A DNA stretch of 17,494 nt, taken from Caulobacter sp. GTDB taxonomy: Bacteria; Pseudomonadota; Alphaproteobacteria; Caulobacterales; Caulobacteraceae. Below the pieces are notes generated by a model. The model saw nothing but the letters and a program-made list of their open reading frames with translations, was not told the DNA's origin and did not search any database. Location: the NCBI GenBank assembly GCA_028291125.1, contig JAQGIN010000288.1, positions 1-17,494 of the forward strand, written 5' to 3'. Below, one piece after another: positions 14,349 to 17,494 of this stretch (positions are counted from its first letter, which is position 1; each line of letters starts with the position of its first letter). Made by a program: the position numbers and the translations under genes.

Positions 14349-15526
14349 CCGACGCGCCCGCCAGGCCGCTGACGGTGATGCTGGTGGCCGCCGAGGCCTC
14401 GGGCGACGCCAAGGGCGCCGACCTGGCTCGGGCCCTCAAGGCGCGGCTGGGGGCGGGCGTCCGCTTCGTCGGGGTCGGCGGGGTGAAGATGGCCGCCGAG
14501 GGGATCGAGAGCCCGTTCGACATCGCCCAGCTGTCGATCCTCGGCCTGGTCGAGAGCCTGAAAGCCTATCCGCGGGCCATGGCCCGCTTGGCCGACACCG
14601 TCGCCCTGGCGGCCCGCGAGCGGCCCGACGTCGCCATCCTCATCGATTCCTGGGGCTTCAACATCCGCCTGGCCCACGCCCTGCGCCGCCTGGACCCCAA
14701 GCTGCCGCTGATCAAGTACGTCGCCCCCCAGGTCTGGGCCTATCGGCCGGGGCGGGCCCGGGCCCTGGCCAAGGCGGTCGACCTGCTGCTGTCGATCCAG
14801 CCGATGGACCGACCCTATTTCGACGCCGCCGGTCTGGAGAACGTCTTCGTCGGCAATTCCACCCTGGCCAAGGACTTCAGCCGCGCCGACCCGGCCCGGC
14901 TGCGGGCGGCGATCGAGGTCGATGCGCAAACGCCGATCCTGCTGATGCTGCCGGGCAGCCGGCCGTCGGAGATCGAGCGGGTGATGCCGGTCTTCGAGGA
15001 CGCCGTCGCCCGGCTGAAGGCCGAGCGCCCGGACCTGGCGGTGGTGATCCCCGCCGCCGCCACCGTGGCCACGGCGGTCAAGGCCCGCGTCGCCGGCTGG
15101 CCGTTCCGGGCCCATGTCGTCGAGGACGAGGCCCTGAAGGACGACGCCATGGTCGCCGGGACCGTGGCCTTGGCCTGCAGCGGCACGGTGACCACCGAAC
15201 TGGCCTTGGCCGGCTGTCCGATGGTGGTCGGCTACAAGATGAGCGCGACGACCTACGCCCTGCTGAAACTGCTGTTCAAGCCGCGCTGGGCGACGCTGTT
15301 CAACATCGCCGCCGACCGCGAGATCGCCCCCGAACTGATCCAGGGCGCCTGCGTCGGCCCGGCCCTGGCTGTCGAGGTCGCCCGCCTGCTCGACGACCCC
15401 GCCCGCCGCGCCGCCCAGATCGCCGCCCAGACCGCCGCCCTCGACCAGATGGGCCGCGGCATGCCCGACCCGTCGGAGGCCGCCGCCCAGGCGGTGCTGG
15501 CCTTGCTGGCCCGCCGTGACGGCTAG
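14345..15526 (+). CDS. lpxB: Lipid-A-disaccharide synthase
   Basis: A GT-B-type glycosyltransferase (family GT19) that joins lipid X to UDP-diacylglucosamine to form the lipid A disaccharide; peripheral inner membrane; 393 residues. It starts with GTG overlapping the lpxI stop. Recognisable blocks are AAEASGDAKGADLARAL, KYVAPQVWAYRPGRA, LMLPGSRPSEIERVMPVF, SGTVTTELALAGCPMVVGY and REIAPELIQG. It departs from common LpxB motifs: the usual FVGHPL/T region reads FVGNSTL (Asn171-Ser172), and the DSP/DAP site reads DSWGF (Trp103). All other expected blocks are present, and its context leaves the assignment safe. The following hydrolase gene begins before its stop. Confidence 0.94.
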   Translation: MTDAPARPLTVMLVAAEASGDAKGADLARALKARLGAGVRFVGVGGVKMAAEGIESPFDIAQLSILGLVESLKAYPRAMARLADTVALAARERPDVAILIDSWGFNIRLAHALRRLDPKLPLIKYVAPQVWAYRPGRARALAKAVDLLLSIQPMDRPYFDAAGLENVFVGNSTLAKDFSRADPARLRAAIEVDAQTPILLMLPGSRPSEIERVMPVFEDAVARLKAERPDLAVVIPAAATVATAVKARVAGWPFRAHVVEDEALKDDAMVAGTVALACSGTVTTELALAGCPMVVGYKMSATTYALLKLLFKPRWATLFNIAADREIAPELIQGACVGPALAVEVARLLDDPARRAAQIAAQTAALDQMGRGMPDPSEAAAQAVLALLARRDG

Positions 15527-16340
15527 CCGCCATGTCCTGGGCGGCTTGTGGCTGGCGCTGACCCTGAGCGCCTGCGCGACGACGCCCGCCTATCGCCACG
15601 TGGCGGGAACCGGATCGGCCGCCGACCTGGCCGCCGTGGCGGCGCTGCAGGCCGCGCCGGCGACGGGCTTTGAACCCGGCCGCTTCACCGACGGGGCGAT
15701 CACGCTGCCCTACCGGCTGCTGTCGCCGGCGCCCGCGCCGGGCCGGCGCTATCCGCTGGTGCTGGTCCTGCACGGTTCGGGGGCGATCGGCGTCGACAAC
15801 CAGGCCCAGCTCGGTCCCTTCCTGAAGGGCTGGGCCGCGCCCGGCTTGGAGCCGGCCTTCGTGGTCGCGCCGCAGGTCCCGGCCCGCAGCGCCAACTATC
15901 AGCCGGGCGGCGACGGTCTGCTGGCCTCGGTTCCGGGCCCGCCCTTGGCCTCGGTCCTGGCCCTGGTCGACGACCTGAGCGCCCGCCTGCCGATCGATCC
16001 GCGGCGGGTCTATGTGGTCGGCTTCTCGATGGGCGGTTCGGCGGCGCTCAACGCCCTGCTGCCGCGGCCGGACCGCTTCGCCGCCGCCGTGGCCTTCTCG
16101 CCGGTGCCGCCCGACCGCGACATGGCCGGGGTCCTGGCCCACACGCCGATCCTGCTGGTGCATGGCGCCCGCGACGACGAGAATCCGATCGAACCCGACC
16201 GGGCGATGTTCGCGGCCCTGAAGGCGGCCGGCGGTCGCGCCCGGTTCATCGAATACGACACCCTGGACCACCGCGTGCCGCCGGACATGCTGGTTGGCGC
16301 CGATTGGCGGCGCTGGCTGCTGGCCCAGAAGCGTCGATAG
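15516..16340 (+). CDS. Lipoprotein alpha/beta hydrolase (PHB depolymerase/peptidase-like esterase)
   Basis: A 274-residue predicted lipoprotein. The GTG at 15516 overlaps lpxB by 11 bases and gives a short signal peptide with the lipobox LSAC (Cys20). The mature part is an alpha/beta hydrolase: VLHGSG gives the oxyanion region, GFSMGGS the nucleophile elbow (Ser171), GARDDENP the likely acid (Asp220 or Asp221), and TLDHRVP the His (252). The shape resembles secreted esterase/predicted peptidase families (COG4099-like). No substrate can be named. An Ala at +19 and Thr-Thr after the Cys give no outer-membrane-avoidance Asp, so outer-membrane sorting is plausible. Co-translation with lpxB suggests an envelope role, but this is inference. 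Confidence 0.8.
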   Translation: MTASRHVLGGLWLALTLSACATTPAYRHVAGTGSAADLAAVAALQAAPATGFEPGRFTDGAITLPYRLLSPAPAPGRRYPLVLVLHGSGAIGVDNQAQLGPFLKGWAAPGLEPAFVVAPQVPARSANYQPGGDGLLASVPGPPLASVLALVDDLSARLPIDPRRVYVVGFSMGGSAALNALLPRPDRFAAAVAFSPVPPDRDMAGVLAHTPILLVHGARDDENPIEPDRAMFAALKAAGGRARFIEYDTLDHRVPPDMLVGADWRRWLLAQKRR

Positions 16341-16353
16341 GCCGCCAACAGGC

Positions 16354-16383
16354 TTAAGACCCGCTTCACCGCTCGCGCCTAGA
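16354..16383 (+). promoter_or_regulatory. Weak promoter candidate before the FliK-like gene
   Basis: TTAAGA (16354-16359) and CCTAGA (16378-16383) are spaced 18 bases apart in the gap after the hydrolase gene, about 60 bases before the GTG start. Both are poor matches. No sigma-54 signature (TGGCAC-N5-TTGC), which late flagellar genes of Caulobacter often use, was seen in this gap. Confidence 0.2.
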
Positions 16384-16442
16384 CTTCCCCGCGCGTCACG
16401 CCGCCGGCGGGCGCGCGAAGTCGGTTTCGAGAAGGCGTCGTC

Positions 16443-17494
16443 GTGCTGATCAATCCGCTCGGGCTCGTATCGCCGCTGCCGCCCGTGACGCCCGTACGTC
16501 CGGTGGCGCCGCAGCCGACGCCCCCCTCCACGCCGATGACCGCCGAGGCCTTGCTGGCCCTGGCCGCCGTCGCCGCCGCCGAGGTCACCGACCAGCTCGG
16601 CCGCATCGCCGCCGCCAGCGGCGAGGCCATGGCATCGCCGGCCGGAGGCGCGTCGTCGACCGCCGCCGCCGCCACGACGACCGCCGCGGCCGCAGCCGTC
16701 GTTGCGCCCGAGCCCGAACTCACCCCCGTCGTGCTGCAGGCCCGCGCCGTCGGCGCCGCCGCCGCCCAGGCGGCCCAGCGCCAGGGCGGCCTGGCCCCGC
16801 TGATGGCCGACCTGGTCGCCGTGCGCCAGGCCCAGGCCCTGCCGACCCCGGTCCGCGCCGCCCTCGACCAGGTTCTGGCCCTGCGCGCGCCGCTCGACGG
16901 GGCCGTCACCGGCGCCGACGTCAAGCGGGCGCTGGACCGCTCGGGCCTGTTCCTGGAGGCGCGGCTGGCCGCCGGCGTCGCCCCCGCCGAGCGTCCGGGC
17001 GCGGGCCGCGCCGCCGAGCGCCCTGGCGCGCCGCCGCCCGCCGACATGAAGGCGGCGCTGCTGGTGTTCCGCCAAGTGGTGAAGACCTGGCTCGACGCCG
17101 CCCCGACCGCCGCGCCGCCTCCCAGCGCGACCGCCGCGCCGCCCAAGACCTTGGCCGCCCCGCCGGCTAACGTCCCGACGCCGACCCTGGCCGCCCCGCC
17201 GCCGACCTCGGCCGCGATGACGCCGTCGCCGGGCCTGATGACGGCGCTGCAACTGCCGGTGCTCGGGCCGGAAGGCGCGCCGCCGACGCTCCCTTCGGCG
17301 ACGCCCCCGGCGACCGCCCCAATCGCCCCGGCCGCCACCACCGCACCGACGACCACGGCGGTATCCGCGCCGTCGGTCGAAGCCGAAGTCGTCCCGCCCC
17401 CGGCCGCCGTGGCGGCCCAGGCCTCGCCCGCGCCCCAGACGGCGCCGCCCCCTGGCGCTCCCGAGCTTCCGGACGCGTCCGACGCCCCGGATGC
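16443..17494 (+). CDS. Ala/Pro-rich FliK-like (flagellar hook-length control) protein, 3'-truncated
   Basis: The frame is open from GTG 16443 to the window end (350 codons, no stop). GAGAAGG (16429-16435) lies seven bases upstream of the GTG, a strong ribosome site. After a Pro-rich start, residues about 97-218 form a more ordered part: GGLAPLMADLVAVRQAQALP, TGADVKRALDRSGLFLEARL and DMKAALLVFRQVVKTWL. These resemble the N-terminal segments of alphaproteobacterial proteins annotated as FliK, with the D-x-K-x-A-L blocks. From residue 219 on there is a long Pro/Ala/Thr linker with repeated TLAAPP-like units. The diagnostic C-terminal Flg_hook domain lies beyond the window, so FliK is only a likely identity. 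Confidence 0.6.
   Translation, partial: MLINPLGLVSPLPPVTPVRPVAPQPTPPSTPMTAEALLALAAVAAAEVTDQLGRIAAASGEAMASPAGGASSTAAAATTTAAAAAVVAPEPELTPVVLQARAVGAAAAQAAQRQGGLAPLMADLVAVRQAQALPTPVRAALDQVLALRAPLDGAVTGADVKRALDRSGLFLEARLAAGVAPAERPGAGRAAERPGAPPPADMKAALLVFRQVVKTWLDAAPTAAPPPSATAAPPKTLAAPPANVPTPTLAAPPPTSAAMTPSPGLMTALQLPVLGPEGAPPTLPSATPPATAPIAPAATTAPTTTAVSAPSVEAEVVPPPAAVAAQASPAPQTAPPPGAPELPDASDAPD

Noticed and set aside
16385..16417. GC-rich inverted repeat (CGCGCG...CGCGCG around CCGCCGGCGG)
   Set aside because: Such pairing is expected by chance at this base composition, and it has no T-tract. It could be a leader structure of the FliK-like gene but cannot be supported.
15300..17252. 650-residue open frame on the minus strand
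   Set aside because: It is Gly/Arg-rich with no recognisable domain and runs antisense to lpxB, the hydrolase and the FliK-like gene. Such frames are common by chance in GC-rich coding DNA.
1..17494. tRNA, rRNA, CRISPR array, insertion sequence or prophage
   Set aside because: No tRNA-like cloverleaf, regularly spaced repeat array, transposase, integrase or phage structural gene was recognised anywhere in the window.

Overview
The window is a high-GC stretch whose genes almost all lie on the plus strand. Gene order and sequence fit an alphaproteobacterium of the Caulobacter/Phenylobacterium type. The main pointers are an MmpA-like RseP with a single PDZ domain, LpxI (not LpxH) in the lipid A pathway with Asp225 at the residue number I recall for the Caulobacter crescentus enzyme, and frequent GTG starts. 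The species cannot be fixed from the sequence alone.

Layout: (1) 1-299 is the 3' part of a GFA/Mss4-like zinc protein gene. (2) 299-390 is a large imperfect palindrome, followed by the promoter and leader of rpsB. (3) 562-2544 is rpsB-tsf, with two strong hairpins between the genes and an intrinsic terminator after tsf. (4) 2739-4075 is pyrH-frr (UMP kinase, ribosome recycling factor). (5) 4114-8147 is uppS-cdsA-dxr-rseP (undecaprenyl diphosphate, CDP-diacylglycerol, MEP isoprenoid pathway, site-2 protease). (6) 8177-11160 is bamA plus a Skp/OmpH-type chaperone (outer-membrane protein assembly). (7) 11206-15526 is lpxD-fabZ-lpxA-lpxI-lpxB (lipid A). (8) 15516-16340 is a lipoprotein alpha/beta hydrolase overlapping the end of lpxB. 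(9) 16443 to the window end is an Ala/Pro-rich FliK-like gene that runs off the edge.

The genes form a conserved chain linking translation to envelope building. Dxr feeds UppS, which makes the lipid carrier. CdsA starts phospholipid synthesis. FabZ and LpxA/LpxD share the hydroxyacyl-ACP pool. LpxI and LpxB continue lipid A synthesis. BamA and Skp insert the outer-membrane proteins. Many junctions overlap (uppS/cdsA, cdsA/dxr, bamA/skp, fabZ/lpxA, lpxI/lpxB, lpxB/hydrolase), suggesting translational coupling.

I did not find a clearly new biological system. The points most worth a second look are the palindrome upstream of rpsB, the divergent motifs in LpxB, the lipoprotein hydrolase joined to the lipid A genes, and a cysteine pair in the Skp-like chaperone. 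No tRNA, rRNA, CRISPR array, insertion sequence or phage gene was seen.
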